DNA of 64,000 nucleotides from Casuarina equisetifolia (lineage: Eukaryota; Streptophyta; Magnoliopsida; Fagales; Casuarinaceae). The position numbers were made by a program, and so were the translations under genes. The stretch spans positions 26,053,491-26,117,490 of the forward strand of contig CM052361.1 in NCBI GenBank assembly GCA_028551475.1, read 5' to 3'. Below are positions 1-15,220 of the stretch, piece by piece; positions within the stretch are counted from its first letter, which is position 1; each line of letters begins with the position of its first letter. The notes under the pieces are model-generated. The model was given only the letters and a program-made list of their open reading frames with translations. It did no database searches and was not told where the DNA came from.

Positions 1-430
1 AACAAGGTGCCTTGAGTAAATAGAGCCAATGTCATCAAATGCATGGAGAAATAGACATTCTGATGATACAATTGTCTTGGTGCCAAGTTAAGATGCTCCA
101 TAACAACAAATGCAAAACTGATAAACAACAATTACTGCTCATATTTCGGGGTCACCTTTCTTTTCTCACGGTTGCTAGGAAAGAGGCAACTTGAACTGTA
201 TGTGAATTAGGACTTCGTTTACAATTGAAAAAACTAGGTCATGGCTCAATACTTCCTAGTTTTGTCTTAGTCATCACATGTCCATCTCAAAATCAAGCTA
301 AGACACAGGTCCCAGCCCAATAAGTTAATCACCAGACAATAGCTAACAAATTGAGAAAACTATAACAGCCAACTATGACAAAGATCAAATTGGAAGTTAA
401 AATGTTAGAAGTTTTCCGTCCCACTTACTT
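1..430. other. 3' flank of the mTERF gene
   Basis: No coding region, RNA gene or repeat is recognisable here. By position it should hold the 3' UTR and terminator of the minus-strand gene that ends at 431. Confidence 0.5.
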
Positions 431-1612
431 CTAAGTCTTTACACCTACATCAAGATCTATCTTACCCTGGTACACCTCTAACAATAGAGGAACTTCATCT
501 TGAAATCTGATCACAAACTTCTCCACAAATTTCCTCTCAACCAGCAGCAAGAAACTTGATAATGACAAGTTATTCTTGACCAAACCCTTGGCAAGCAGAA
601 TTTGAACAACTGAACACCTAGGGACAATCCTCTTCTCCAAACTTAAACTTATAATTATAGGAACTATCGCAACATCTCTTGATGGATAACCCATTTTGTT
701 CACAAGGAAATCCATTGTTTTTGTGATCTTCTTTTCTGAAGAAACAACACAACCAGGAAATTTCTTAAATGCCAAGATGGCAAGGTCCTTTGACCAACCC
801 CACTTCTCATATAGCTCCAACTTGGTTTCCATCTTTGGTCTACTTACCTTCAAAAAGGATTGGACTGCTGAGACAAACACCGATTTAATTGGGCTGAAAC
901 CCATTTCCTTAGCCTCATGGACTGCCTCTACAAACCTAGTATGCTTAACGAATGCTGAGTCGGGAAAATTAGTTACCAACAAAGAGATTGTAGATTGAGA
1001 CACACCAAGTTGTCTCAGAAGTGCAATGTTGGGAACCATGTTATTTGTTACGTCATAATGAAAAGCCCGTGGTGTGCGCTTGATAGTTATCAGTACTTTC
1101 TTCTCATCAACGAGTACACTCATGAGAAAATCATAGCAGGGGATAAGATGGTTCTTTAAGCTTCTTCCCAAAAGAGATGGGCTTGAAGAGAGGGTCCTCG
1201 TGAGGTCAGAGCCTGAAAGGCCTATAGAACGGAAAAACTCAATCTTGGGCGAAAGGGTCTTCTCGGGATCCAACAAAAGAATCTTTGGATGCCTCCTGAC
1301 CACTTGGGAGATCTGGGTATTGGTGAATCCATTCTCTTTGAAAAAATTCAGCACTGAGTCTGGTCTCTCAGGACTCTGAAATTGTACACTCTGGGATGCT
1401 AAAATAGCAGATTTTTTTGACAACCCACAAGAATTCATGAGGTAAGACATTGCAAAACAATGGTTTCCATCTTCTTGTATTTTAGTAGTTTCAAATAATC
1501 CTACTGATGTAAATGGTCTGAAAATAAAGAAATCCTTTTGCCAAGGAAAACCCAATTGGGTCCTCCAAAGTTTAAGTAGCAGTAGCTGCCTTGAACAGGG
1601 AAAACCAGACAT
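431..1612 (-). CDS. mTERF-family organellar transcription/translation factor
   Basis: Uninterrupted minus-strand frame of 393 residues starting at ATG 1612 (MSGFPCSRQL). Plant mTERF proteins act in mitochondria or chloroplasts, binding nucleic acid with a superhelix of ~30-residue helical repeats and affecting organelle transcription, splicing or translation. The family signature appears at the start of the mature part (SYLMNSCGLSKKSAI, about residues 56-70), followed by repeats with the typical proline pattern (RRHPKILLLDPEKTL; SSSPSLLGRSL; FKKFPGCV). The first ~40 residues are hydrophobic and basic with few acids, fitting a transit peptide. The length is normal for the plant MTERF clade that usually has a single coding exon. 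The exact member and the target organelle cannot be told. A strong GTGAGT donor just upstream of the ATG and a good acceptor at 1518 raise the possibility of a spliced form without this start. Confidence 0.88.
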   Translation of the reverse strand: MSGFPCSRQLLLLKLWRTQLGFPWQKDFFIFRPFTSVGLFETTKIQEDGNHCFAMSYLMNSCGLSKKSAILASQSVQFQSPERPDSVLNFFKENGFTNTQISQVVRRHPKILLLDPEKTLSPKIEFFRSIGLSGSDLTRTLSSSPSLLGRSLKNHLIPCYDFLMSVLVDEKKVLITIKRTPRAFHYDVTNNMVPNIALLRQLGVSQSTISLLVTNFPDSAFVKHTRFVEAVHEAKEMGFSPIKSVFVSAVQSFLKVSRPKMETKLELYEKWGWSKDLAILAFKKFPGCVVSSEKKITKTMDFLVNKMGYPSRDVAIVPIIISLSLEKRIVPRCSVVQILLAKGLVKNNLSLSSFLLLVERKFVEKFVIRFQDEVPLLLEVYQGKIDLDVGVKT

Positions 1613-1623
1613 GACCAACTCAC
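1518..1623 (-). other. Candidate alternative 5' intron over the mTERF start
   Basis: On the minus strand, ATTAG|GTGAGT lies 11 bases before the ATG, and a pyrimidine-rich tract ending TTTTCAG|ACC lies ~100 bases downstream, inside the transit-peptide codons. Removing the 106 bases would delete ATG 1612. Initiation would then move to the in-frame ATG at 1450, after a short out-of-frame upstream ORF, giving a protein without the targeting region. This rests on sequence signals only. Confidence 0.35.
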
Positions 1624-2580
1624 CTAATATTCCCTAGTCGGCTTCAACTGGGCTCCTCTAATCGCGATTATGCCTTCACAGAATACTCGCCTCTGAACTC
1701 TTCATCCGCTTCCCATCTGAGGAGCATTCACCAACATAAAGGGATAATCTGCGAAAGAAATCCTTCTTTCGTCCCCCAAACTGAATTGCTCGATGAGGGA
1801 AACTGAGCATAGCCGGGCCTATATCTAGTAAAGGCTGATGAGGTTGCAAAGCCTAGTCCGGGCCTATCCACAAATCAATATCCTTTCTCCTCCTATGGCC
1901 TCCTATGATGTTCCCAATAGCTTAACAAAGATTTGAGATTAAGACAAATTTACCAATCCAGCAACAATTTCCACACACAAACCTTATCTCAAACACCGTA
2001 CGGGCAGCTCATGAAATACCCCAAAATGTACACTTTTCACTACAATCCGAAGGCAACAAGAACCCATTAACAGATCTTAGATAAGTAATCACACATCGAC
2101 ACCCCAAACAGCCAAGATACTAATGACATTTGAAGAAGCCCAAATCGGCTTCACACGCTCTTCCCTAAACGTCTTCACAGTTTACCTATTTCTCAAATTC
2201 TACTAACAAAAGATTCCCACACATAACCCGTCCGCAACAGAGAACAACCCAATATCCAGCAAACCGCCAAGAACCAAATCGGGCTCCCACAGCCAAACGC
2301 TGTCACGATACAGCCTAAACCACCACAAGCAGAAAACGCACTGAACAATAAAACCCTAACAGATTCTATGCAGATAATGCACTAGTCTGCTGGGTTTCCT
2401 CTTGGCGCTCAATTTATACAATTCTGCTACAGGGTCACGATCTCATTTGGACCAGCGTTCTTATTGTGCGCATGTGAATAACGGCGGACCATTTAGAGCA
2501 GTGGCCTGAACGGATGATGCCAACGTTGTGGGGTCAAGCATGTGGATCTGCGGTCGGCGTTAGAGTTTGAATAGAACCAA
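1613..2580 (-). promoter_or_regulatory. 5' flank / leader of the mTERF gene
   Basis: GC-richer than the DNA beyond it, with no frame longer than a few dozen codons. Several short ATG-stop frames occur in the first 150 bases upstream of the gene, so if transcribed it is leader rather than coding. No specific promoter element could be fixed. Confidence 0.4.
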
Positions 2581-2851
2581 GTACGAGGATTATGTAAAAA
2601 ATCATTATTTAATTTAAAATGTAGTAGATTTATTATTAGATAAATAGGAATACTAATATATTTTTAATAATATAAAACTTATTATTCAAATCATAATATG
2701 CTTCTTTATCATAATAATAATGTATGAATTTAACTAATGAGAGCTTGCAAGATTTTTTTTTTTTTAAATGCTGCTCCAATACCATATTAAGAAGTATATT
2801 ATCTAACTTATAAGGCTTGGTCATTAGGAAGGTTTTAGAGAATCGTTTTGT

Positions 2852-2957
2852 CTTTTTTTTTTGGTTAATTAAATAAGGGGTGTGGTAAAATTAGATATTA
2901 AACTTGAGACATTTTGGTTTCAAGTGATAGAGATTGCCAATTGAGCCACATGATTGT
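2852..2957 (-). repeat. tRNA-derived SINE-like fragment
   Basis: Read on the minus strand it begins with a tRNA A-box-like GTGGCTCAATTGGCA. About 30 bases later comes a weak B-box-like GTCTCAAGTTTAATA, and it ends in a short A tract (the T run at 2852-2862). This is the layout of a short tRNA-derived SINE. No target duplication was found and the B box is degenerate. Confidence 0.3.
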
Positions 2958-3312
2958 AAACAAGAACTAGTTTTGTCGCACTAAGATGTATGACAATTTG
3001 TTCTTTGTCATTCATAAATAGGAGAATTTAAATCCTAAAGGTAAAATCCTGAACTATAAACCAGTTTTAAATAAAATGGAAAAAGAAAGTCATTACATAA
3101 ATAATGTCATTACAAGAAAATATTTCAAAATGCTTGAGAAATGACTTGATCACATTGTGAAACAAGTAGTTCTACGATATCATTGTTTATCTTAGAAAAC
3201 AATCCTATCCCCGGACTGCCTTCTCCAGACATCTCACCTTTCTTAAAGCAATTTATTATGATCAAATTCTGTAAAGAAGGAAAATCAAATCCTGAGGAAA
3301 AATTATGGGTCT

Positions 3313-6300
3313 TTAATTCGGTGTGCACTCCTTTCTCAAAATATAGTCCACTGCTTCTTCTACAGTATCAACAACCTGCACAAGCAATGTAGGGAGTTCA
3401 GGCAAATTCCGTCCCACTTAAATCTTTAAGGGAAATTAGTTATAGTTATAAAGTTCTTACTAAGACCATTAAATTTGAGAAGCATTTCTTAGTTTGCTTC
3501 TAATAGTTCTTCTTTGTATCGACAATTCAAGATTCAGAAGCAATCCAACATTCAATAGGCATTTCAGCAAATGCACTGTTTAACAAACTTCTTTAGCCCA
3601 GTGGTGAGGATGAGTTAAGGTGGAATTGGGTCTAAGCTTAAAGCATCATATACTAACAGCACTGTCATGTAGGGAGATTTGCACAGATCATGCAACAAAC
3701 ACGTACAACAATCACAAATGAACATTCAGAATTTATACAGATCGGAATCAACTTTTCTTTGATCCATAGAGACAGTAATTTACTCTTTATTTGCCACTTT
3801 CAATACCTAAGAGCCACCGGAGAATTTTCCTTCTTTAGTACCTCTTTTTATCTGATCATTGTGATGATCACCAAATGACATTCTAAATCTATGGTCATCC
3901 AAAGCCTCAAACTTATAAAGATGACAATAGATTTGCATAACACAATTCTACAGGAGTTCAACGAAACACAAACCAGGTCTGCTGGATAATCATTATCATT
4001 TTCCTTCCCCTTAAAAACGCCAGTCCTTGTCAGAATGGAAAACCAGGGATGTCCTGCCTGAAAATGCAAAATATAAAAGGATGTTGTGGTATCCTAATTC
4101 TGTACAATAACCATCCCCAATGTACAAAAACGTAGAACCGAGAGACAAACCTGCCGTGCACCTTTGATATCAACTGCAGGATTGTCTCCTATCATATATA
4201 GGGTCTTGAAATGACTTCCATCAATTGCTTGGTTCCCAACTTGTAGTTCATGGTAAAGGGATGATGCAAGTTGCTTTAATAAAGTTTCAGCGTTCTTGAA
4301 TACAGATGGATTTGGCTTCCCGAAAGTCGTATACTCCAGAGGATTGGGGTGAATTCTGCATATTTAAAGCAATTCACGTAAAAGAGTACATGACATACAT
4401 GAGACTCATATTCAGATCATCCCCCCAAACCAAGAACCCTCAAAGGGAATTATGGCTTGATTTCAGGAGATACACATAATATAACAGTAAATGACAAAAC
4501 ATTTTTATTCTTTTCTCCAGCCTTACCTATTGAAAATGGATTCCAATGCAATTCTGAAAGCTCCCAACCCAAGGCGTTCAGAAGGAAAAGTAGCCTACCT
4601 TTGGTGACACCTTGTCAGTATCTCGTTAGTTTTATAGGAGTAGTTAGTACACGACAAATCAGTTCACAAATAATCATCACTAACCTGGTATTTAAGGTCA
4701 TCGTGTGAAAAATATAGAGGTGGGTGGTGTCCAATTTCACTCCCAGGAAGGCCTCCGGTTCTTAAAATGTCACAGAGAACCTGATACTCAGATCTATTTC
4801 AGTCAGTTGAGAATCTAAAATTTTCCCACACCAGCAGTCTATAAGTTGTCCTACTGAAGTTCATATTTATCAGACAAGCTACCGTAGGTTGACCTGAATG
4901 TCTCTGCTCCAGTCAACAGGATCACTAAGGATAAATGCTGCCTGAACTCTCTGAGAGATTACACTCTTTCTTGAAACCAGTGGCTCAAAACTGCTACTTT
5001 GATCAGCAACTGGCTTTGTAGTCCATTTCTTATATTTTGCGAGAGGATCAATGTCATCAAAGCAGGATGCATATTCATCCATTGAGATCACATTTCTGCA
5101 AACAAAATCAAGCAGCAAATCATCGAACAGGTCACCTCGTGTTATATTTGAGAAGTTTATTCAAACTTACTAATGAAATTTTAAATGCAAATCGCAAAGA
5201 TAATACAGCTAGGCAGCCATACTTAAATCCGTATTCAATCATCACTGCTGCAGGTTCACCTTTTCCAGCGGCTACAATGAATTCATTCTCATATCTGCAC
5301 AGCATAAGACGCAACCATCAAAGAAAGGAATTTGATCTTATTAATGAAATGCATCGGTTTTCCAATTTATTTCAGCCTTGTCATTCTCCCTAGGATCAAG
5401 ACTCTGAAATCATTCTGATTGTTGTAACATTCGTAAGGCGTATACTCTCTTTCAGCATGTCTATTATTTTGTTATCCTCTGAATTCACGGCATAAGTTAC
5501 ATAATAGAATATGCTAAGTGGACATCGAACGTCCACACAGAATCCCTAATTCAAATTGAAAATTACACCAGTCAGTAGCTACTCCAATATACCCTTAAAA
5601 GGTCATACATAATAAAAAAGAGAATATGATAGCTAGAGTTATCTAAAAGCATGGAGTTGTAGTATTGTTTCTAATGTTTAAGCAAGTGCATAACCCAGCT
5701 TCCATCAGAGCTCTGTCGTTCACATTAATTTCTGGGCTGGAAACTTCATGCTATCTTTGACTTCAGCATGAAATTATGGATATTAACGACAGATTGCAGA
5801 AAATTGAAGGCTTACCTATCCACCAGCTGTCTAAATGGAGAATGTCCCTGTAACACCTGCATCACAATTCTACTTCAAACGATCAGAGACAACAAACAAT
5901 ATAGAAAAAATAGCACTTTGAAATATTTCTGAACATCTTCACAACTTCACCTGTGCAGGTGAAATATTTACACCAAGGAGTTCACTTAGCTCAAGAGCTC
6001 TTTTGGATTCACGAAAACCACCTCCTGTAAAACCAAAGCACCAAAAATGAAAAAAAAAAACATTACATCATACAACTTACAATACTTCTTTGACTTGATA
6101 TCTAAAAAAATCTAGTTTCTCCAAAATTTCAACTTCCAATAAAAAGAACCACATAACTTCTTTCTTTTTGGGTCCAATTTCTGGTCCATAGAATGTGAAA
6201 AACCAAGGAAATTTACCAGCTAGACTAGTTGGAAACCACAAAATGAGGTCATGGATGACTTACCATTTGTCAAGAAAACATAAGGAATCTTCAGAGTACC

Positions 6301-6783
6301 TGCTTGCAAGATAAGATCAACGGAATACATAAACATTCCAGTCTCGAAAAGTGCCTCCAATTCGTACGACTAAGGAAAATTACTGTTAACCGATCCTTGA
6401 AGCAAAGCCAACCCAAAACTAAATAAACAGAAGGGGCAGTACCAGAGTCATCGTATAACCTTCTCAGAGACTGAGGGGAGCCTCCAATGGGAGTGTGGTC
6501 GCGCAGAACGACTCCGTCAATGTCGAACGCAATTCCAAAAGAAGGCCTGCCGCAGAATGACCCACAACCAAAACACAAAAACAAGCTGCATATCAGTACT
6601 TGTCTGTGTATTTCTATGCATATATGAGATTAGAAAAAGAAGAAAAACCCGAGAGAATGACCGTTGGGATTGCAAGCAAAGCTGGGAGAAGGAGCGTGAA
6701 AACAGTATGGAAAAAACTGAAGTTAATTGCTTTGCGTTTACGCGATAAGTCTGGGAAGCCCTTCTAAGAATTCCAAAGCTCAT
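3313..6783 (-). CDS. HAD-superfamily hydrolase, HDHD5/CECR5-like, mitochondrial
   Basis: Twelve exons on the minus strand: 6783-6662, 6546-6443, 6299-6264, 6024-5951, 5856-5816, 5294-5223, 5095-4894, 4780-4685, 4594-4527, 4355-4151, 4057-3974 and 3375-3313. All are bounded by GT/AG and in phase, summing to 1167 nt (388 residues plus stop). The protein starts with a Ser/Arg-rich presequence (LRRASQTYRVNAKQ, SRSFSQL). It then shows HAD motif I FDIDGVV (nucleophile D49, D51), the GGSP cap entry, FGKPNP with the motif III lysine (K285), and motif IV GDNPAVD (D329, D334). This is a class-IIA (C2-cap) HAD protein of the yeast YKR070W / human HDHD5 type. The substrate is unknown in the family. Exon 1 must use the CAACG|GTCATT donor, because the nearby CTCGG|GTTTTT donor breaks the frame. 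The gene looks intact. Confidence 0.9.
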
Positions 6784-7854
6784 CTTGTAGTTGATGAAAA
6801 TGGCGAAGGCTCTGGAAATCAAACAAACCCGGAATCTTCCTTCGTTTGCCAAAATGCCAACAACTAAGGAAGTTGGAATCAGTTTCCCCAGTCACCTACT
6901 GGAACACAACAGGTTTTCTGGAGAAATACTGAATTTTGATTGGCTGTTACGATCGATGTCTGTAAAATTTTCATCCTTACAATATTATGAAAATATATGA
7001 TAAACAAAGAAGTATAATTAATTTCTAATCAAAACCTTATCATTATTTACCACAACTTTCTGTCCATGGTAGGAGCATGCCTTTTTATTTTAGCCCAAAA
7101 AAAAAAAAGAGTTTGTTCCTATGGCTTCGTGAAATTTTGTTCATTTCTCATACATTTCCAATTTTTTAATTTCGCTACTAATGGTGTTGCATCCTCAATT
7201 AATTTTCTTTTTCATTTGTTTCTTCCTAAATGTATTAATAAAAATTAGTCACTCTAAGAATATTTGATGTTACAAGGCTATGACCAGAGTGTTGGATTTA
7301 TTAGTAAGATCATAATGTAAACATAAGGATTTATTTCAGATTGTACAAGAATTCACTTACATTCCACTGAGATATAATTCATCAATGAAACTGATAGTAT
7401 AGAGAAGCCTTGACCAAACAGGGAATTGGTAACCTTAAAACCTTAGAGAAAATCATAGAACTTGCTTCCAAGCATCATCAGAGTACAACAAACACGACAA
7501 TGCACTAATATAATGTGCTTATTTTCTTTTTGTCTTTTTCAAGTTCCTTATCTCTCGGTAAATATTGGATTTACAAGGTACAAATCACAGCAAAAGAGGA
7601 GTCGGGCTCTGAGAACATAGCCTTCTTCTATGCATATCAACCCTCAGGAAGCTCTGGATCTCTGGAAACAAGAGGCTTCAAACTACCAATCCTCCATTTC
7701 AAGACAGGAAGGAAGAACCAATCTCCCTAAGTGCTCAGCTTACACAGAAGTTAATTACATATCATATGTATACTCTCCCCAAGCAAAATCTCAATCCTTT
7801 AAATTAGCACTTCAATGAACCAAACAAGGGGAACAAGGACTGGTATTGGTGAGT
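6784..7854. other. Intergenic: upstream of the HAD gene, 3' side of the MAP kinase
   Basis: No coding region. The part near 6784 should hold the HAD gene promoter and the part near 7855 the MAP kinase 3' UTR. Short A/T tracts are present, including an A run near 7090. I see no repeat or RNA gene. Confidence 0.45.
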
Positions 7855-11252
<3,398 letters not shown>

Positions 11253-11302
11253 CTCTGCTGCCCTCCGTCTCCTCTTCCGAAGAAAAAAGAGAAGCTTTCT
11301 CC

Positions 11303-11337
11303 CACTCTCTCTATCTCTCTCTTTATCTCTCTCTCTA
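11303..11337 (-). repeat. CT/GA-rich tract in the MAP kinase leader
   Basis: A run of CTCT interrupted by single A/T bases, just upstream of the kinase ATG. In the transcript it would read as a GA-rich leader, which is common in plant 5' UTRs and a possible BPC/GAGA-factor target. The role is inferred from composition only. Confidence 0.6.
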
Positions 11338-11544
11338 ACTCACACACAGAAACGCTCAAGGGTTATGAGAGAAAAAGCAAAGAGGGTTTGGAAGAAAAGC
11401 TACCAAATTTGCTTACACGTAGGGACACAGTGGGGGGCCATTTGTAAGTGCATTCTGTTTGAATTTGAATGTTGAATGGAGCAAGAAAGACTGGGATTGG
11501 TTTCTTTCCATCACTGACACAGACTGGAGTCGTCTGACCAAAAC

Positions 11545-11860
11545 CTTGACGGGCTCACAGAAGTTCTTGTAGGAATTGGGTTGCATTGTGGCTATAATCA
11601 CCCAAATCAATCTAGCTGGGCTACATACCTTCTACTGCTTGTTCAGTTCCTTCCATAGTGGCTTACAGAAGTTCTTGATGGAATTGGGCTGTCTTGGGCT
11701 GCAAATCACCCAAATCATCCAACTCAATTCAAATATTCTTTCACATCATGGCCCGAAGTCATTTTTCTTGTTTTCGTCTGTTGACGTTGGATTTGGGTTG
11801 CCCTCGGCTGCAAATCGGCCTAATCAATCGAAATCTTCACAGGGGCGGGTGTCACTCGAC
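11545..11860 (+). repeat. Three degenerate tandem copies, period ~115 bp
   Basis: The phrase CACAGAAGTTCTTG.AGGAATTGGGTTG...AATCACCCAAATCAA occurs at ~11556 and again at ~11664. A more worn third copy (TTGGGTTGCCCTCGGCTGCAAATCGGCCTAATCAATC) starts near 11792. Spacing is about 110-125 bases. The short frames running through it have no recognisable product. Confidence 0.6.
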
Positions 11861-13739
11861 TGTTTCTTCATTCTGTTATGCAGATAATTTGGAATTTGGT
11901 AGAGCTTTCTATAGCTCTAAGAGATCTTGGTTTGGCCTCACCCAAAGCAAACCATGTTATATTTAATCATTTGAATCATAAGTTTAATAGCATAGAAAGT
12001 TCATAAAAATGTTTTTTTAAAAAGACTATAATAGAGAAAATAATATTATGTTCAAGAAAAACCAAATCAATCTTAGTCTTCTTTATTTTTTTAATAGATT
12101 AATCTTGTATAGAATATGTGCAGATCGTTAAAATAAAACTTAAATAGAAGAATTGTTGAACTATTAAACTAACTTTTAAGTTAGGCATTTAAGCTTTTTA
12201 ACATAAAAATCGAAATATGCAAATCTTAATACTAGATAATAAGATCTCTAAATAAGTTTTAAATAAAAGAAAGAATCCTTAAATTCTTAAGTTAGCTTTT
12301 AAGTTGAATTATTAGAGCTTCTAACACAGCATTGGAAGTCTGGCCGATCAACCAAGAAAAATTTAAATAAGAGATCAATAATACTATTCCACCACGTGAA
12401 CAAGATAAAATTATTAAATTCCATTTACAATGATTTTGACATCCACTTGCAAAAGCATCTACTTTTGGTTGGCATCTTTCCCTTTGAAAAGAAATTTCCA
12501 TGAAATCTCCTTCTTAATCCTTATCCCATTGGATTCTGTTCTATGTTCTCTCCTCTTTTGAGGGTAGGGCCCTAATAACTCTCTCTCTCTCCCTCTCTCA
12601 CAGTTTTTTACAGCTTTCTTGTCTTCCACTTGAGCAGAATAATTTAGTTAATTCATTGGCCTGACTTCCATGTCCACTTGCACGACAATGATGATGGTGG
12701 GTTGTACAGTTATTTGTTTTGTCTAGTTTTCATTTCTTTTGGTTTCTTTTTTCTTTTGATGATATGGTATTGATGGCTTTCGTATTATGTGATGTGAGCT
12801 GCTTTACTTAAAAACCGTGATGTTATTGTGGTCCTTCTAGTTTTCTTTCCTTTCATCTTTTTAAAGGCAAGTGTCGACAGTATAATGAGCTAATACATGA
12901 AATTTTTAATTAAAACTTGCATGTTTCCCAGACCCAAGCTTAATTACAACTTTTATCTCAAAATTAACACTATAAGCATAGTATTGAACTCTTTTTGATA
13001 TCACTACTAAAGATTGGTAGTACAATCGTATATAAAAGATTTGTTATTTGATATATATCTTTGTTAATTAACCATTTTCATCTTGATATCGTGCGGTCCT
13101 AATGCATGGTCTTGTACTAATCTTCATCTTAATATATGAAAAATATAATAGATCAATTTATTAGCAATGTATGACACACATTTGGTTAGGATATTCTCTC
13201 ACTCCAAACATAAGAAAAGAACTTTCATTAGAACTTAGTTCACAAGTAATGAAGTGTCTTGTAAAAAACTTATGTCCCAACATCATATTAAAATAGTGTG
13301 AACAAGAGTTTTACATTATCTATAGCCTTTTTGAAAATTATTTTTATGGGAAGGTTTTCTTCACGTGAGTCAATTTTTGTAGATAAATTATTTTTTTTAA
13401 TATGATATTAGAACTAAATTAAAGATGACATCCTCATATATGAAATTGTAAAGCTTCTAAGTCACATTAGTTATAAAATTTGTTAAAAATGGGATGATAG
13501 AAGTCTTACATTATTTAATCATGCTTGAAAATTTGGATATAATAAAAAATTTTACCTGATGAAAATTTTATGATTGCCTTGGTTTTTCTCCAACCAAATT
13601 AAAAGTTAACTTGTTTTGATTCTCAATCTCTATCTTCTAATGGTGTGGTTTTTCTCAAGATTGGCATTTGAAGTCAAGCCGGCCAACCAAAAAAAAAAAA
13701 ATTTAAATAAAAGATCTATGCTACTTTTCCACCACTTTA
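11861..13739. other. AT-rich intergenic with worn flank-repeat pieces
   Basis: No gene found. Two related stretches at ~12325-12430 and ~13660-13755 share GGCC.ATCAACCAA..AAATTTAAATAA.AGATC and a following CCACCAC..AACAAGATAA phrase. They look like partial copies of one block. A further piece at ~12490-12560 resembles the repeated CCATGAAATCTCC...TTTTGAGGGT phrase seen near 43.1, 45.2 and 49.0 kb. Confidence 0.5.
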
Positions 13740-14660
13740 ACAAGATAATTAAATTCCATTCACGTTTACTTATCAAAGTATAAGTGAGCCGTACATTTGC
13801 AGTTTTAGTTTCTCATTCTTAAAAATTAATTTTTATGATATCATGACGGTCTTTCTAATCTTTTGATAACAAAGCAAGTATGGGACAATCCCTCTCTCAA
13901 CTTTTCCGTCCTTCTCTCGAACAAGTTAATCTATTGGCAATGACTTTCAAGTCTCCTTGCATTACAACGGGTGATATTTGGATGGTACACTTGTTTCTCA
14001 TTTTCCTCTCATTTTCAAAAGCAATGTCTATAAAACTTTTTATTTTCCATCCTTTCACATTTGGTCTGCTTTTTGCTTTTTTTTTTTTTTTTTTTCTGGT
14101 TTCTTTTTCCTTCGGTGGCCCTCCCATTATTTGACGTGACCCAACTTTCAAGCTCAGCAAGTGCTTTCCAGGGCCATCGTCTCCTTGAGAGAGAGAGAGA
14201 GAGACGTGCTGTTTCACCTGGAAATGAAAATTCAGCACGTCATTATTCAAAGTCTCGAGGAGGGATTCTTCGATAACGTAAAAGAGATGGTAAATGATAC
14301 TCATATAATACAGTTTTTATGGAAAGCATAGAAGAAAAGAAGTGGGAAAGTTTTGGTGGAAGAGACGGGGGAGATTAGATTAGAAGATGGGCTGAAGTGA
14401 CTTATTTATAGAAAATGTTAAAATGTGATTATTTTCTTTTAGCACGCAAGCGCTGGGAGAGATAAAAAGGAAATGAAACACTAATGATATTAAGATTGTT
14501 TTCACATTTAATGTTGGAGTCATGTAAGTTTAGGAATGTGATAACAACAAGAGATGTTCTTGATTAACCACTTAGTTCTTCCCAGTAAATCAAAACAGAG
14601 CTAAAGCCTCAACAAGTCACTCTGTACGCGTTTCGTTTAAACAAATGATAACAAAGTAAT
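13740..14660 (+). repeat. NLR upstream block, copy in front of NLR1 (U1)
   Basis: Shares ordered phrases with 50500-51003 plus 56472-57030 upstream of NLR3: TATAAGTGAGC; TTTTGATAACAAAGCAA; GCAATGACTTTCAAGTC; CATCCTTTCAC; TTATTTGACGTGACCCAAC; CTGAAGTGACTTATTTATAG; TTAATGTTGGAGTCATGTAA; GTTTAAACAAATGATAACAA. The NLR3 copy is split by a Copia element and this one is not. It therefore records the pre-insertion arrangement and the shared origin of the two gene fronts. Confidence 0.75.
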
Positions 14661-15051
14661 ATCATAATGAAATGATTTTGTTTAAAAAAGGTGACTGAAA
14701 ATGAGATAATATTCTTCATAAAGACTCTTAAAAGGTTTCTCAAGCTCACTGAAATGTTCTTCCACTTCTTTCCATTTCAAGTTAAGTTATGGTTGGAGCA
14801 CCATGGCTTGATCGTTCAAGAAAGATAAATAGGTAAATAAATAGAAAGAGAAGAGAGGAGTTGAAGCTGTTCTCGGATTCGAGGGTTTGCCTGGCATGTG
14901 AGAACATGACTTTTTTTTTTTTTTTTTTTTAATGACGATCGCATTGTCGTGTTGCATGGTAGGGTAGGCCTTGAACATTACGTCCGTATCCCGCTTTCTT
15001 CGAGTTGGCACTAAACAAATCAACTGTCTCCACTTGACACTAATTAATTGT

Positions 15052-15220
15052 CTTTACGCGTCCATCACCCGCGTACATTCTACGCTCCAGTTGACCGTGG
15101 TCCTCCATGACAAGCATATCCTTCTTCTTGGTGAGCAAGAAGGATACCTTGCAATCTTAGTGTTGCTTTGCGGTTTGCAATCACTTTCTTTCATTTCTTC
15201 TTGATTTCTAAAGTAAAAAC
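15052..15220 (+). promoter_or_regulatory. NLR1 proximal promoter/leader with W-box
   Basis: Conserved with the other two NLR fronts: ACGCGTCCATCA at ~15055, then a W-box TTGACC at 15091-15096 inside CTCCAGTTGACCGTGGTCC, 130 bases before the ATG. The NLR3 equivalent has the same spacing. WRKY binding is inferred from the motif and its conservation. Confidence 0.6.

Noticed and set aside
3585-3660. Possible second tRNA-like/SINE head (TTAGCCCAGTGGTGAGGATG)
   Set aside because: Only an A-box-like phrase. No B box or tail, and it lies in the last intron of the HAD gene.
13897-14304. 135-codon minus-strand frame
   Set aside because: Lies across the upstream repeat block, a T tract and a GA repeat. 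Not kept in the 50.5-kb copy.
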